From positions 3,821 through 67,820 of the forward strand of contig JAEWSG010000228.1 of NCBI GenBank assembly GCA_023398495.1: a stretch of 64,000 nucleotides of DNA. The letters are read 5' to 3'. This DNA comes from Bacillota bacterium (lineage in GTDB: Bacteria > Bacillota > Clostridia > Acetivibrionales > Acetivibrionaceae). Made by a program: the position numbers and the translations under genes. Every line of letters starts with the position of its first letter. Position 1 is the first letter of the stretch. Of this stretch, positions 1 to 8,605 are shown piece after piece. The notes under the pieces are model-generated. The model was not told where the DNA came from, did not search any database, and saw only the letters and a program-made list of their open reading frames with translations.

Positions 1-1618
1 TATCATTTTTGGTTATTTCCACTTCGATCCTGCGTTTTGAAACATCATAATTTCCCTCATCTGAAATTTTGTCATATGCCTGAACAGAGTTTTGTATCAG
101 ATTATTTATAACCTGTACTAAAGTCCCAGTATCTCCATGTACTATGTAATCCTTTTCGACTTTATTATCAATAATAAGGTTGCAGAAATTTGACTTAACT
201 TCATATTTCATAAGGAATTCAATACTTTGTATTGCCTCTTCCAGTGTAAAACTTACTTTGTTATTGCTGTCCCGGTTAATCACTTGATTTTTTATAGCAG
301 TCAAAGCATTATTTATATAAGAAAGATACCCCTTAACATCATCAATATTTTCCAACATTTCATTTGCAATTTCACAGTGATCATCCTCGTTAACAATTGG
401 ATTTCCAATAGAATCACGGTACTCTTTTGAAAGCTCTTCAAGTGCAGTCATACTACCGGAAATCGACATAATCGGAGTTTTCAGATTATGGGATATTCCT
501 CCGATAAGAGCACCTAAAGACGAGAGTCTTTCTTTTTCTGTAATCTGCTGCTGCTGTTCTCTGATAATTCTTAGATTTTCTTTATGTCCGGTAATATTTG
601 TCAACATAATTATTGTACCCAAGCGTTTTCCATTATGAATAATCGGCGTAATCTCAATTGAAAAGAATTCATCAAAATTTCCTTTGCTGATGAAATGGTG
701 TTCAAAGGTCAATGATTTTCCCGTTTCATGTACTTGTTGAATATAACCTCTAAATTTAGAGACGTCTATTTCTTTTGATCCCTCAAGCAATCTTAAAATA
801 TTGTCTTTTCTTTTGAAACTAAATACCCCTTTAAAGGTATCTAGCATTGCTTTATTGAAATCAACTATACAAAAATCCATGTCTATAACTGCAAAACCAT
901 TTGAAATCCTATCAATAACAATCTCCAGAGCTATCGGCAAAACCCCTAAGAAATCATACTTAAATATTGCTATAAAAAAGCACACAATGGCAAAGGCGAA
1001 TGATATTGGTGTAACCAATTGATTCATAGTAAGAATTTTAAGAGTAAACAAAACCGTAAGTATAATAGGTACACTAATTCCAACAAGAATTAGTATTGAT
1101 TGTTTTGAAAAAAAACCTGTGCTTTTGATTGTAACTTTTAATAAATAATATATTCCAATTGTAATACACGCATATGAGTAGACTGAATGAATTACAAAAT
1201 ACTTTCCAAAAACTGCCTCACTACTTATGTAAGAATACTTTATATAGAACAGCTGATGGTATTCATTGGTCAGCAACACTATTAGCGACAGCATCGGAAT
1301 AAAAAACAAAAACAAATATTTATAAGTAAATACTATTTTTGTAATGGCAAAAATTTTTCCCATGAGCAACACCATAACAGGAACAAAACAAGTACCAGTA
1401 AAAAGAAGCCATACAAAAACCATGGTTCTATATCCTTTATCATAAAACCATTTATCCAGACCTGCTCCAACATTCCATATGGTAAGAAGTGATATCACTG
1501 AAATAAAAATAAAGTGCATCTGAGACTTATTGTTAAATCTTGCCAAAACAATCAACAAAACCATCATCAATACTAATGTAGCAATAAGAATACTGTATTG
1601 CAAAATATCAGCAGTCAA
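1..1618 (-). CDS. Sensor histidine kinase with membrane sensor and PAS domain (3' end cut by window edge)
   Basis: The frame is open from a TTG start at 1618, preceded by AGGTGA six bases upstream, to the left edge, giving at least 539 codons. About 220 N-terminal residues are strongly hydrophobic with several membrane helices (a 7TM-type sensor region). A PAS-like segment follows near residues 240-340 (VIDMDFCIVDFNKA). The phospho-acceptor region near residue 376 reads ISHNLKTPI, and the N-box near 505 reads QVINNLIQNSVQAY. The G-boxes of the ATPase domain lie beyond the edge. It should autophosphorylate at the His of HNLKTP and pass phosphate to a response regulator that is not visible here. 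The ligand is unknown. GTG at 1627 is an alternative in-frame start but has no ribosome site. Confidence 0.85.
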   Translation of the reverse strand, partial: MTADILQYSILIATLVLMMVLLIVLARFNNKSQMHFIFISVISLLTIWNVGAGLDKWFYDKGYRTMVFVWLLFTGTCFVPVMVLLMGKIFAITKIVFTYKYLFLFFIPMLSLIVLLTNEYHQLFYIKYSYISSEAVFGKYFVIHSVYSYACITIGIYYLLKVTIKSTGFFSKQSILILVGISVPIILTVLFTLKILTMNQLVTPISFAFAIVCFFIAIFKYDFLGVLPIALEIVIDRISNGFAVIDMDFCIVDFNKAMLDTFKGVFSFKRKDNILRLLEGSKEIDVSKFRGYIQQVHETGKSLTFEHHFISKGNFDEFFSIEITPIIHNGKRLGTIIMLTNITGHKENLRIIREQQQQITEKERLSSLGALIGGISHNLKTPIMSISGSMTALEELSKEYRDSIGNPIVNEDDHCEIANEMLENIDDVKGYLSYINNALTAIKNQVINRDSNNKVSFTLEEAIQSIEFLMKYEVKSNFCNLIIDNKVEKDYIVHGDTGTLVQVINNLIQNSVQAYDKISDEGNYDVSKRRIEVEITKND

Positions 1619-1824
1619 CTTTGTCACCTAATTTCTATAAAGGTGTATTTTTTTCTTCGCATTTATTACATGCACCGTTTCTAAAATATCGTTTCTACTT
1701 TGGTTTCGCTTTAAATATCGGATGATTGCTTATATCCTCTTAGCTCTTATTTATATTTTCTTTTTATCAACGTAAATTTTCCATACATTTCCACGAATTT
1801 AATTTTTAATTCGGATCATAATAA

Positions 1825-2290
1825 TAGCGTAGGGTTCATGATGATCGAGCCAAGATTATTATAAGGTCAGTGTTGGCTTTATAATAGTCGGCCAAAGGTT
1901 AATATCAGGTTTCGCACGTTAGTTTGCGCTAAGGCTTGGTATTAGCCGAAGGGAAGAGTTTTATATGTTCTGTAAGGCTATATTGTAGTAACACATGTTA
2001 TTGCAGTATGGTCGAAAGGAATATATAATATTCGAGCTAAGATTGTCAGGGGTTTCGCAGGCATTATGCCTACTTGCATTAGCCTACCGATTGGTGTGGT
2101 AGTCCCTGTGAAGTAGTTTTAATGCTAGAGATTTGTTGCAGTCGAAAGATTGCATCAGGTTTCTAAGAGATTCCTGATAGTCGAGCAAAGGTTGATATAG
2201 GTCTTGTAAAGCTTTATAGCAGTCGAAAGATTGTTATAAGGTTGTCAGAGATTTGTATCAGCTGGAGTTAAGATCATTATGGGCTCTACA
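1825..2290. repeat. Non-coding array of degenerate ~40-nt repeats forming small hairpins
   Basis: The 670 bases between the kinase and the phosphodiesterase gene have no credible ORF. The right part is built from degenerate units that begin near AGTCGAAAGATTG or AGTCGAGCAAAGGTTG, seen around 1846, 1888, 2010, 2031, 2140, 2180, 2221 and 2262; the last three or four are about 40-42 nt apart. Several fold as short stems: around 2221 a ten-pair stem closes a GAAA tetraloop, and around 2142 a seven-pair stem does the same, while intervening units have a seven-base GAGCAAA-like loop. The stretch could be a structured RNA or a decayed tandem repeat. The left part (1619-1824) shows nothing I can name. 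Confidence 0.5.
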
Positions 2291-2291
2291 T

Positions 2292-3023
2292 TTATATTTT
2301 TTTCAAAGCTTTTAAAGCTACATCCGGCACATTGGTAATGATTCCGTCGACACCCAGAATAGCCAACTTTTTAATTGAAGCTGGATTGTCAACTGTATAA
2401 GCGTTTATCTTTAAATTGTTTTTATATGCAGACCTCACCAGATCTTCCGACACATTTTGATACCAAGGGTGGATTGCATTTACTTTTATCAATCTGGCAT
2501 AGGTTATTGAATTTCTTGAAGATGAAGCGTATAAAATACCTGTCTTAATATCTTTATTTATCATTTTCATTTTTAACATACAGTAGGTGTTAAACGATGA
2601 AACAATAGTATTATCCTGCATACCAAATTTTGCTATCATTTCTGCAACTTTCTTCTCAATTGGAGTAAATTGCAGCCATTCTCTTTTAATCTCAACATTG
2701 ATCAAGCCTTTCCAATCCTTTAAGTAGATAAAAACTTCTTCTAATGTGCAAATAGGCTCATTTTTGAATTCATCAGAAAACCAGCTTCCAAAGTCCAATG
2801 ACTTAAGCTGGTTCAGGGTTAAACGCTTTACCCTGCCATTTCCGTTACTCGTTCTGTTAACACGTGTGTCATGGATAACAACTACATGACCGTCCCTTGA
2901 AAGCTGTACATCAAGCTCAATGCCATCAGCACCCATTTGAACGGCTTTTTTGAAGGCACTCAAGGTGTTTTCCGGTGCATATGCAGATGCTCCTCTGTGA
3001 GCAATAATTAATGGCTTATTCAT
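2292..3023 (-). CDS. Glycerophosphodiester phosphodiesterase
   Basis: This 243-residue cytoplasmic enzyme hydrolyses glycerophosphodiesters to glycerol-3-phosphate and an alcohol. The GDPD signature is complete: IAHRGASAYAPENT at the N-terminus supplies the catalytic His-Arg and Glu, followed by GIELDVQLSRDGHVVVIHD with the metal-binding Glu/Asp and second His. The C-terminal GVDGIITNVPD motif is also typical. The start at 3023 is chosen because GTGGGG lies eight bases upstream; the six-codon extension to 3041 has no ribosome site. There is no signal peptide. It is monocistronic as far as can be seen, with the hairpin array immediately downstream. Confidence 0.92.
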   Translation of the reverse strand: MNKPLIIAHRGASAYAPENTLSAFKKAVQMGADGIELDVQLSRDGHVVVIHDTRVNRTSNGNGRVKRLTLNQLKSLDFGSWFSDEFKNEPICTLEEVFIYLKDWKGLINVEIKREWLQFTPIEKKVAEMIAKFGMQDNTIVSSFNTYCMLKMKMINKDIKTGILYASSSRNSITYARLIKVNAIHPWYQNVSEDLVRSAYKNNLKINAYTVDNPASIKKLAILGVDGIITNVPDVALKALKKI

Positions 3024-3107
3024 TATTTTTACCCCACACACTTTTAAGTGATTTTTCTCAATCTGTTAATATACTAACATAGTATTCATACAATTCAAAT
3101 AAGTTGC

Positions 3108-3179
3108 TAAGGGATAACGAAAAAACAACATCCCATTCTCATATTCTGAAAACATTATCCAATCAATTTTTCGTTATCC
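3108..3179. repeat. Intergenic inverted repeat, member of a small dispersed family
   Basis: A perfect 13-bp inverted repeat, GGATAACGAAAAA (3112-3124) and its complement (3167-3179), lies between mgtE and the phosphodiesterase gene. The left part, about 38 bp from 3108, recurs with roughly 80-85% identity by eye on the minus strand at 19894-19930, and in shortened form at about 11194-11216. A second small inverted repeat, TAGGAAC/GTTCCTA, follows at 3184-3210 next to the mgtE stop. Confidence 0.55.
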
Positions 3180-3207
3180 AAAGTAGGAACTTATATTTTA
3201 TTCGTTC

Positions 3208-4548
3208 CTAAAAGTAGGCAGCTAACAACTTGGCTAAACCTAAGAAAAAGGTAAATCCAAGTACATCGGTAACTGTGGTAACAAAAACAGAAGAGGCCAA
3301 GGCAGGATCAACGCCTATTTTCTTTAATGCAATAGGAACGAAATATCCTGCAAAGGCTGCAACTACCATATTAAGAAGCATTGCAGTACCTAAAACCATC
3401 CCAAACACTATACTCGTTTCACTTATAAAACCAAGGATTGCTGCGGCAAAACCAATAGTAATTCCTGTAACAATTCCAACACCAAGCTCTTTGAAAAATA
3501 CCTTCTTTGCATTTTCGTAAGTAAGCTCACCTAAAGCAATAGAACGTACAATAATTGTCAAGGTTTGTGTCCCTGTATTTCCACCCATTCCGGCAACTAT
3601 AGGCATAAACGATGCAAGAGCTACAATTTGCTGAATTGTGCCTTCAAACAAACTCACTGTCATTGAAGCAAGAAGTGCTGTAAAAAGATTTACAAATAGC
3701 CATGGCAACCGTCTTTTGACCGAATCTGCTATATCACCCTGTATCCTTTCACCTTCACTAATACCCGCTAACCTGTATATATCTTCCGTATCCTCGTCCC
3801 TTACAATTTTGATAATATCGTCAACTGTAATTATTCCTATCATTTTTTCCGTCTCATCAACAACAGGAATTGTAAGAAACCCGTACTTTTCAAATATATG
3901 GCCTACTTCTTCCTGATCCATGTCAACAGTAACGCTGATTACATTTTCATTAACTATTTGGGATACAATCACATCAAAATTGCTTATTACAATATCTCTC
4001 AAAGAAACAACACCCTTTAGTTTTCCGTTCTCATCAAGAACATACACATAATAAGCTGTCTCCGCTTGAGGGGCTTCATCCTGCAAATATTTCAAGGTCT
4101 CCTTTATAGTCATATTCTCTTTTATTGCAATAAACTCAGTTGCCATTATACCCCCAGCTGTGTGGGGATCGTAACTTAAAAGCTGCTTGACCATTTTGGC
4201 GTCTTCATCATCTATCCTTACCAGTAGTTCATCAGCTTCCTCAGGTGTAACAGTCCCAAGCAAGTCAACAAGCTCATCTGAGGACATCTCACTTATTACC
4301 CTTGCCTTTAGCGGATCAGGGAACTGATCAAGAAGTTCTGCTTTTTCATCATCATGAGCCTGATCAATAATTGATGCCAGCATGTTCTCAGGAATTTTAT
4401 CAAAAATCAGTGCCCTGTCATCACTACATTGCCTTATGGCATCAAGCAGGTCCTCCGGGTGTATATCTTCAAGAATCTCGGATATTTCTTCTTTTGTAAA
4501 ATTTATTAAAATATCAATTAATTCTCTGCCTTTAATTTCATTGTTCAT
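3208..4548 (-). CDS. mgtE: Magnesium transporter MgtE
   Basis: MgtE is a dimeric Mg2+-gated channel of the cytoplasmic membrane. The 446-residue protein shows the family order: an N-terminal superhelical domain of EIL/LL repeats (residues 1-125), a CBS pair (about 130-250, with GIMATEFIAIKENM and VSLRDIVIS), and five C-terminal membrane helices with the MPIVAGMGGNTGTQT pore signature. The start at 4548 has GGAGG seven bases upstream; the 12-codon extension to 4584 is rejected. It is divergent from the decarboxylase operon. No M-box leader is evident in the short 5' region. Confidence 0.96.
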   Translation of the reverse strand: MNNEIKGRELIDILINFTKEEISEILEDIHPEDLLDAIRQCSDDRALIFDKIPENMLASIIDQAHDDEKAELLDQFPDPLKARVISEMSSDELVDLLGTVTPEEADELLVRIDDEDAKMVKQLLSYDPHTAGGIMATEFIAIKENMTIKETLKYLQDEAPQAETAYYVYVLDENGKLKGVVSLRDIVISNFDVIVSQIVNENVISVTVDMDQEEVGHIFEKYGFLTIPVVDETEKMIGIITVDDIIKIVRDEDTEDIYRLAGISEGERIQGDIADSVKRRLPWLFVNLFTALLASMTVSLFEGTIQQIVALASFMPIVAGMGGNTGTQTLTIIVRSIALGELTYENAKKVFFKELGVGIVTGITIGFAAAILGFISETSIVFGMVLGTAMLLNMVVAAFAGYFVPIALKKIGVDPALASSVFVTTVTDVLGFTFFLGLAKLLAAYF

Positions 4549-4679
4549 ACTTAAACCTCCACGGGTATTATATCGAACGCACAAAAATTATTATACCACT
4601 CTTGTTGAACTAAAAATAAAGATTTGAATTTTTTATCTGAAGAATAACATAATAATTTAATATATTATACTCAAAAGAC

Positions 4680-4708
4680 TTGAAATAAGAGCCTAAAATA
4701 AATATACT
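4680..4708 (+). promoter_or_regulatory. SigmaA-type promoter of the decarboxylase operon
   Basis: TTGAAA (4680-4685) and TATACT (4703-4708) are separated by 17 bp, 40 bases upstream of the GTG start of the oadB-like gene. The ribosome site AAAGGAGG follows. This is sequence inference only. Confidence 0.6.
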
Positions 4709-4748
4709 GTAGTAGGAAAAACTTTATAAAACAAAGGAGGCCTCTCTT

Positions 4749-5870
4749 GTGCAAGAACTTTTAAAAGGCATTACCAATTTTTCTTTAGGGAACTTAATAA
4801 TGTTTGCTATTGCCGGAATTCTGATTTATCTTGCAATATCTAAAGAATACGAACCAACGCTTCTATTACCAATAGGATTTGGTGCAATACTCGCAAATAT
4901 TCCTTTCTCTGCTGCAATTGATGAAACTCACGGTGTATTGACTTTCCTTTATAACAACGGTATACAAAATGATCTGTTCCCTGTACTTATTTTTATTGCA
5001 GTTGGTGCAATGATTGATTTCGGCCCATTGTTGCAGAACCCATTCATGTTGTTTTTTGGTGCCGCTGCCCAGTTTGGAATATTCGCTACTATGATGATAG
5101 CTTTGCTGCTGGGTTTTGATTTAGGTGCCGCAGCTACAATAGGTATAATAGGTGCCGCAGATGGTCCTACAGCTATTTATGTGGCCAGTAAATTTATCAA
5201 AGATAACCCTGCCTTAGTTGGAGCTATCACTGTTGCTGCATATTCCTATATGTCACTAGTTCCTATTATACAGCCACCAGTCATCAAGCTTCTGACTTCA
5301 AGAAAAGAAAGACTTATAAGAATGGATTACAAACAGGTTAACGTTCCAAAAATAGTTAAAATTTTATTCCCTATAGTTATTACAATAATCGCAGGAATGG
5401 TTGCACCAGAAAGCGTTTCACTTGTAGGCCTTTTAATGTTTGGAAATCTAATTCGGGAATGTGGAGTTTTGGAGAGATTGTCACAAGCGGCACAAAATGA
5501 GCTGGCAAATCTTGTCACAATACTTCTCGGTGTAATAATAGGTTCTACAATGACAGCAGAAAAATTCTTGAATTTTAATACTTTAATAATACTTGTTTTG
5601 GGTCTTCTGGCCTTTATTTTCGACACTGCAGGTGGAGTACTCTTTGCAAAATTCCTCAATTTATTCTTAAAGAATAAGATCAATCCAATGATCGGTGCTG
5701 CCGGAATTTCAGCATTCCCTATGTCTGCAAGGGTAATTCAGAAGATGGCAACAAAAGAAGATCCAACCAACTTTATAATCATGCAGTCTATAAGTGCAAA
5801 TGTATCAGGTCAGCTTGGTTCAGTTGTCGCAGGTGGAATGCTGCTGGCTTTAGTACCAACATTTTTTTAA
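4749..5870 (+). CDS. oadB: Na+-translocating decarboxylase beta subunit (OadB family)
   Basis: The 373-residue polytopic membrane protein belongs to the beta subunits of oxaloacetate, methylmalonyl-CoA and glutaconyl-CoA decarboxylases, which couple decarboxylation of carboxybiotin to Na+ export. Family signatures include GFGAILANIPFSA, a long GIIGAADGPTAIYVASK segment carrying the conserved Asp of the Na+ path, and PMIGAAGISAFPMSARV near the C-terminus. It starts with GTG behind a strong AAAGGAGG. The alpha/carboxyltransferase and biotin-carrier subunits are not in the window, so the acyl substrate cannot be told. Confidence 0.93.
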   Translation: MQELLKGITNFSLGNLIMFAIAGILIYLAISKEYEPTLLLPIGFGAILANIPFSAAIDETHGVLTFLYNNGIQNDLFPVLIFIAVGAMIDFGPLLQNPFMLFFGAAAQFGIFATMMIALLLGFDLGAAATIGIIGAADGPTAIYVASKFIKDNPALVGAITVAAYSYMSLVPIIQPPVIKLLTSRKERLIRMDYKQVNVPKIVKILFPIVITIIAGMVAPESVSLVGLLMFGNLIRECGVLERLSQAAQNELANLVTILLGVIIGSTMTAEKFLNFNTLIILVLGLLAFIFDTAGGVLFAKFLNLFLKNKINPMIGAAGISAFPMSARVIQKMATKEDPTNFIIMQSISANVSGQLGSVVAGGMLLALVPTFF

Positions 5871-5885
5871 TTGAGGTGAAGTAAT

Positions 5886-6131
5886 ATGAAGAATTCTAAA
5901 AAAACCTTATTTGCCATTATAGGTGTAATTTTTACAATAGCTATAGTAGGTTTGTTTATATGGTATATATCATCACGTGGTATCAACTGGAAAAACGTAT
6001 TCAACGGACTAACAATATCAGGCATAGGGCTTGCCGGTGTTTTTACCGTACTGATTATCTTTTATGCAACTACTAAACTGATGATGTATGCAGCAAATAA
6101 GTTATCAAAGCCTGACAATACAAACTCTTAA
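5886..6131 (+). CDS. Probable decarboxylase gamma subunit (OadG-like)
   Basis: An 81-residue protein begins 16 bases after oadB with GAGGTGAAGTAAT ahead of its ATG. It has an N-terminal membrane helix (about 7-27) and a second hydrophobic segment, GLTISGIGLAGVFTVLIIF, that resembles the single helix of OadG-type gamma subunits. The position directly after a beta subunit supports the role of anchoring and assembling the sodium pump. The extra N-terminal helix is unusual for OadG, and similarity is weak enough that another small membrane partner is possible. Confidence 0.6.
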   Translation: MKNSKKTLFAIIGVIFTIAIVGLFIWYISSRGINWKNVFNGLTISGIGLAGVFTVLIIFYATTKLMMYAANKLSKPDNTNS

Positions 6132-6157
6132 GTAAAGTTATATAATTCTTTTTAAAG

Positions 6158-6189
6158 AGTGCCTTATAGCAAAAACGTTATAAGGCACT
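6158..6189 (+). terminator. Hairpin after the decarboxylase operon
   Basis: A perfect 11-bp stem, AGTGCCTTATA (6158-6168) and its complement (6179-6189), lies 27 bases after the oadG-like stop. It lacks a good T-tract on the plus strand, so it may act as an RNA 3' stabiliser or a weak terminator. Confidence 0.55.
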
Positions 6190-6271
6190 TCATAAAAGAT
6201 AGAGTTCCGTTTATTGTATGAAAGCAAGAAAAAAACACAGAATATCTACTACACAGAAAGAAGAGAGAATG

Positions 6272-6862
6272 ATGAATTATATAATATACGACCTGGAATT
6301 AAACAGTAAACCTTTTAAAAGCAAACTTCCAAATGAAATTATAGAAATAGGTGCTGTAAAACTTGACAGTGATCTGAATGAAGTTGATACTTTCCAGGCT
6401 TTCATAAAGCCACAGTATTTTAAGAAACTCTTTCCAGTAGTAAAGAGAAAAACCAAAATCACCCAGGATGATGTAAATAATGCACAAAGCTTCAAGGATA
6501 TTATATCTGAATTCAGGAAGTGGATTGGTGATAATTTCATATTAATCAGTTGGGGTCATGATGATATCCACCATTTGCTCCTCAATTGCAAAAACAACAG
6601 GATTACAACCAGTTGGCTCAAAAAAAATGTTGACCTCCAAAAACAGGTATCATCAATTTTTGAAGTCCCAGCCGGCCAAAGATACAGTCTTGAAAACGCC
6701 ATAAATGTGCTTGAAATTGAAGTTGGTGAAAACCTGCATAGAGCCCTTGCTGATGCAAAATATACAGCACAAATATTTATAAGAACCTTCGACAAACTGG
6801 ATTTGAAAGTGTTCAGCTCAATAGATAACAAAAAAAGCAAAACAAAGCAATCACCTAATTAA
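6272..6862 (+). CDS. DEDDh 3'-5' exonuclease (RNase T / DNA pol III epsilon-like)
   Basis: This 196-residue protein has the exonuclease superfamily motifs: Exo I YDLELNS with EIIEIGAVKLD, Exo II SWGHDDIHHLL, and Exo III HRALADAKYTAQIF, which supplies the catalytic His and Asp of the DEDDh class. Two Mg2+ ions would be bound by the acidic residues. It is a free-standing domain, not fused to a helicase or polymerase, so the nucleic-acid substrate is unknown. The start is chosen at the second of two adjacent ATGs (6269 and 6272) because of the AAGAGAG spacing. An in-frame extension back to 6218 has no ribosome site. Confidence 0.85.
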   Translation: MNYIIYDLELNSKPFKSKLPNEIIEIGAVKLDSDLNEVDTFQAFIKPQYFKKLFPVVKRKTKITQDDVNNAQSFKDIISEFRKWIGDNFILISWGHDDIHHLLLNCKNNRITTSWLKKNVDLQKQVSSIFEVPAGQRYSLENAINVLEIEVGENLHRALADAKYTAQIFIRTFDKLDLKVFSSIDNKKSKTKQSPN

Positions 6863-6945
6863 TGTAAAACGTTTAAGGCTAAAAATACTAAAAAGGTGAT
6901 AGAAATTCAGCTAAGCTTACTAAAATTTACCGCCCGAGATCTCCG

Positions 6946-7179
6946 TTACTTTACCATCTCGTCAAAATTGAACAACATCTTTTTTTGATCCAATCGCTTT
7001 TCGCGTATCTCTATTAATATATCCTGAGCTTCTTTTGAAATAAATGTTTCCTTACAGTTTGAGCAATAAAAAACCGGAGCATTTGTCAGTGTTATAGTCT
7101 TATCATTTATCTTCTTTTTGACGCTAATCCTTTGTATTGTTGTAGAATTACTACAAAACAAACACCTGATCACCTTCAT
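6946..7179 (-). CDS. YgiT-type zinc-finger protein
   Basis: The 77-residue protein has two CxxC knuckles, CLFCSNS near residue 6 and FYCSNCKETF near residue 38, in the arrangement of the MqsA/YgiT zinc-binding domain. It ends before any helix-turn-helix of the size found in full MqsA. GGAGG lies nine bases ahead of the ATG. It follows the capA-like gene by 26 bases and is probably cotranscribed. YgiT proteins are often antitoxins, but no MqsR-like toxin gene is adjacent. Confidence 0.75.
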   Translation of the reverse strand: MKVIRCLFCSNSTTIQRISVKKKINDKTITLTNAPVFYCSNCKETFISKEAQDILIEIREKRLDQKKMLFNFDEMVK

Positions 7180-7205
7180 CTATAGCATCCTCCTTTTTAT
7201 TTCCC

Positions 7206-8444
7206 CTATCTTGTAACTGAACCCAAATCAAAAATGAGTTTATCCTCATTTATTTCACATTTTGTATTCAATTCCTTACATAAAGCTACTTCCCTCTCTA
7301 ATATATTCTTCGCTTTTTCACCTTTCTGCGGCACAACCTGAGACTTGTCGATAGTTCTGACCGGAATTCCTTCCATGCTCACCAGCTTATTATCTACAAA
7401 TTCCATATTCATAATAAATGCTTCCTGATTTTCAGGATCATTCTGATCAAATATAAAATTGCCAAGGCTATAAAATATCGGTTTTCCTTTATATAGTTCA
7501 ATCCCTTGGAATTGGTGTGCGTGGTGTCCTAATATCACATCCACTCCATTATCCATAAGTTTATGTGCAAATTCCACCTGACTATCCCAAATCTCAAAAC
7601 TCTCTTCAAAACCCCAGTGAAGTGAAACCATTAAGATATCTACTTCCTTGCGTAATTTTTCAACTTCACTCTTTATTGTGTCATCGAACTTTATTGGCCT
7701 TTTTGCAACTCCTGCTTTATTTTCACCTGCTATAAACATAAGTGGCGGATTACCTTTATAAGTCACCTCAGCCATATCGGTATAGGAAAGGAGCCCTACC
7801 TTAACACCGTTTTTTTCAATGATTGCAGGCTTCTTCGCTTCTTCAGTATTTTTGCCGGCTCCGCTATAAGCCATTCCATGTTCCTTTAAAATTGCCTGAG
7901 TATCGTATAATCCTTCTTCGTAATAATCAAGTATGTGGTTATTGGCAAGACTAAACAGATTAAACCCTGCATACTCAAGCCCTTTGATAGCATCAACTTC
8001 ATTCTTAAGTACATATTTTCCGCCTTGCTTGATGCCTGTGAGAGAATGCGTCCTTGAAGTTATAGGTTCTTCAAGATTGGCAAATACAATATCTCCTTGT
8101 TTTAAGATATCGGCTACTTTAGCGAAAGGGTAAATATAATCTTTGTTATCTTTTTTAAGTCTGGACTCTACACCCCTCCCCAGCAGAATATCGCCTACCG
8201 CCACGATTTTTACAGCCTTTGCCTGTGGATGACTTGAAGGTGTTATTACAGGCTGAACTACAGTGCTGTTTCCAACCGGATCTTTAGTATAAACAGAATT
8301 ACTTACAGTAGCACCGGGAATGTCGTTTTCGATATCTACGGCAATAGTTTGTTGGTTTCTATTACCGTTTAAAACGTATAGAACTCCAATAGTCCCCAAT
8401 GCCAAAAAAAATACAAGTAAAAAAACAAGTCTATTCCTCTTCAT
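7206..8444 (-). CDS. CapA-family poly-gamma-glutamate/capsule-type metallophosphatase
   Basis: The 412-residue protein has one N-terminal signal anchor (residues 5-25), a linker rich in Thr/Val/Pro, and a PGA_cap domain from about residue 80. Metallophosphatase-like motifs are GDILLGRG, VFANLEEPIT, FNLFSLANNHILDYYEEG, SLHWG and DVILGHHAHQFQG. Members act outside the membrane in cell-surface polymer synthesis, but many clostridial paralogues have no known substrate and no capBC genes are adjacent, as here. GAGGAA precedes the ATG by seven bases. Confidence 0.88.
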   Translation of the reverse strand: MKRNRLVFLLVFFLALGTIGVLYVLNGNRNQQTIAVDIENDIPGATVSNSVYTKDPVGNSTVVQPVITPSSHPQAKAVKIVAVGDILLGRGVESRLKKDNKDYIYPFAKVADILKQGDIVFANLEEPITSRTHSLTGIKQGGKYVLKNEVDAIKGLEYAGFNLFSLANNHILDYYEEGLYDTQAILKEHGMAYSGAGKNTEEAKKPAIIEKNGVKVGLLSYTDMAEVTYKGNPPLMFIAGENKAGVAKRPIKFDDTIKSEVEKLRKEVDILMVSLHWGFEESFEIWDSQVEFAHKLMDNGVDVILGHHAHQFQGIELYKGKPIFYSLGNFIFDQNDPENQEAFIMNMEFVDNKLVSMEGIPVRTIDKSQVVPQKGEKAKNILEREVALCKELNTKCEINEDKLIFDLGSVTR

Positions 8445-8605
8445 TTGTGCATTCCTCTTTCACCAAGATGTTTATTAACAGCAAATTCATCCTATTACAT
8501 CATCAAAATAAAAGAAGCATCTTGTATAAATGCCACTATTATGTCGTTTCTAAGATTAAGTTTTGCTTGTATTCTATTTTAGCATAAAAAAGAGGAAAAT
8601 AATAG

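Noticed and set aside
1825..2290. CRISPR array
   Set aside because: Units are degenerate throughout, with no constant repeat and no unique spacers, and no cas genes are in the window.
4549..4748. M-box riboswitch upstream of mgtE
   Set aside because: The 5' region is too short and none of the conserved M-box segments could be read.
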